Source: Candidatus Firestoneibacteriota bacterium
Lineage (GTDB): Bacteria; Oederibacteriota; JAAXVQ01; JAUVAV01
Assembly: GCA_030635415.1 (NCBI GenBank)
Contig: DAOVYW010000174.1
Location: 1-5,206 of the forward strand
Reading direction: 5' to 3'
DNA: 5,206 nucleotides
Below are positions 5,101-5,206 of the stretch, piece by piece. The number at the start of each line of letters is the position of its first letter. The stretch's first letter is position 1. Made by a program: the position numbers and the translations under genes. Under the pieces are notes generated by a model that was not told the origin of the DNA, made no database searches, and worked only from the letters and a program-made list of their open reading frames with translations.

Positions 5101-5129
5101 ATACTAAATATCCTTTATACTATTGTTAA
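5101..5129 (-). promoter_or_regulatory. candidate promoter of parAB, distal
   Basis: The minus strand reads TTAACA (5124-5129, 5 of 6), 17 bases, then TAGTAT (5101-5106, 4 of 6). Transcription would start near 5094, giving parA a leader of about 85 bases. It is the better of two overlapping-region candidates in this AT-rich gap, and it indicates that parAB need not depend on a gene beyond the window. Confidence 0.5.
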
Positions 5130-5164
5130 CTAACTCCGAAGAGAATCCCTTGACGAAGGCATCC

Positions 5165-5205
5165 CCTGGACTAAATCATCCAGGACAGGCCGGACAGGCC
5201 GGAAT
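5165..5205. repeat. small palindrome and 9-bp tandem repeat at the window edge
   Basis: CCTGGA (5165-5170) and TCCAGG (5179-5184) form a 6-bp inverted repeat with an 8-base loop. A tandem repeat of unit GGACAGGCC follows (5183-5191, 5192-5200, plus three bases). A second mini-hairpin, CCTT-GACG-AAGG, lies just before at 5148-5159. The block is GC-rich against an AT-rich surrounding. It shares the strings CCAGGA, GACTAAAT and GGCCGGAAT with the long hairpin before gltX, which suggests a dispersed non-coding repeat family; it could also be the tail of an upstream gene's terminator region. The region 5009-5206 holds no ORF. Confidence 0.5.
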
Positions 5206-5206
5206 C

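Noticed and set aside
5165..5206. C-terminal end of another gene at the right edge
   Set aside because: The minus-strand reading is short, repetitive (GLSGLSWMI then stop) and is explained by the tandem repeat; no coding signal can be supported.
1..5206. CRISPR array, insertion sequence or prophage parts
   Set aside because: No spaced direct repeats, transposase or phage-like genes are present; all genes are ordinary chromosomal ones on one strand.

Overview
The window is a bacterial chromosomal segment in which every supported gene lies on the minus strand. In the direction of transcription (right to left) the order is parA, parB, an M23 (LytM-type) membrane-anchored peptidase, a bactofilin, gltX, tRNA-Gln(CUG) and tRNA-Glu(CUC). 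All proteins are full length and look functional. The chromosomal-type ParA/ParB pair, the bactofilin and the peptidoglycan peptidase point to a walled, probably Gram-negative-like bacterium. AT-rich intergenic gaps, good Shine-Dalgarno sites and sigma70-like promoters fit this. The phylum cannot be fixed from the sequence; candidate phyla or Deltaproteobacteria-like lineages are possible, but that is a guess.

Right side (about 3250-5206): an upstream non-coding region holds candidate promoters for parA and, at the window edge, a small palindrome with a 9-bp tandem repeat. parA (267 aa from its likely start) and parB (288 aa) follow, 69 bases apart, and form the partition module. No parS site was found in the window.

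Middle (about 1788-3250): a near-consensus sigma70 promoter (TTGACA, 17 bases, TATATT) sits just after parB and opens a second unit. This unit has an AT-rich leader of about 110 bases, then the peptidase and the bactofilin, 13 bases apart. The pair looks like a cell-shape module: a cytoskeletal scaffold plus the wall hydrolase it would position. Its place next to parAB recalls known links between bactofilins and ParABS, but a functional link here is inference.

Left side (1-1787): a 63-base, almost perfect hairpin with a U-tract ends the bactofilin unit and directly abuts the Shine-Dalgarno of gltX (glutamyl-tRNA synthetase, 491 aa from its likely start). Two tRNA genes follow, the first only 4 bases after the gltX stop codon, so an enzyme and its cognate (and possible misacylation) tRNA substrates appear to share one transcript.

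No clearly new biological system is visible. The points most worth checking are the hairpin at the gltX start, the gltX-tRNA-Gln-tRNA-Glu arrangement, an unusual acceptor end on the tRNA-Glu, and sequence similarity between the gltX hairpin element and the palindrome at the right edge.
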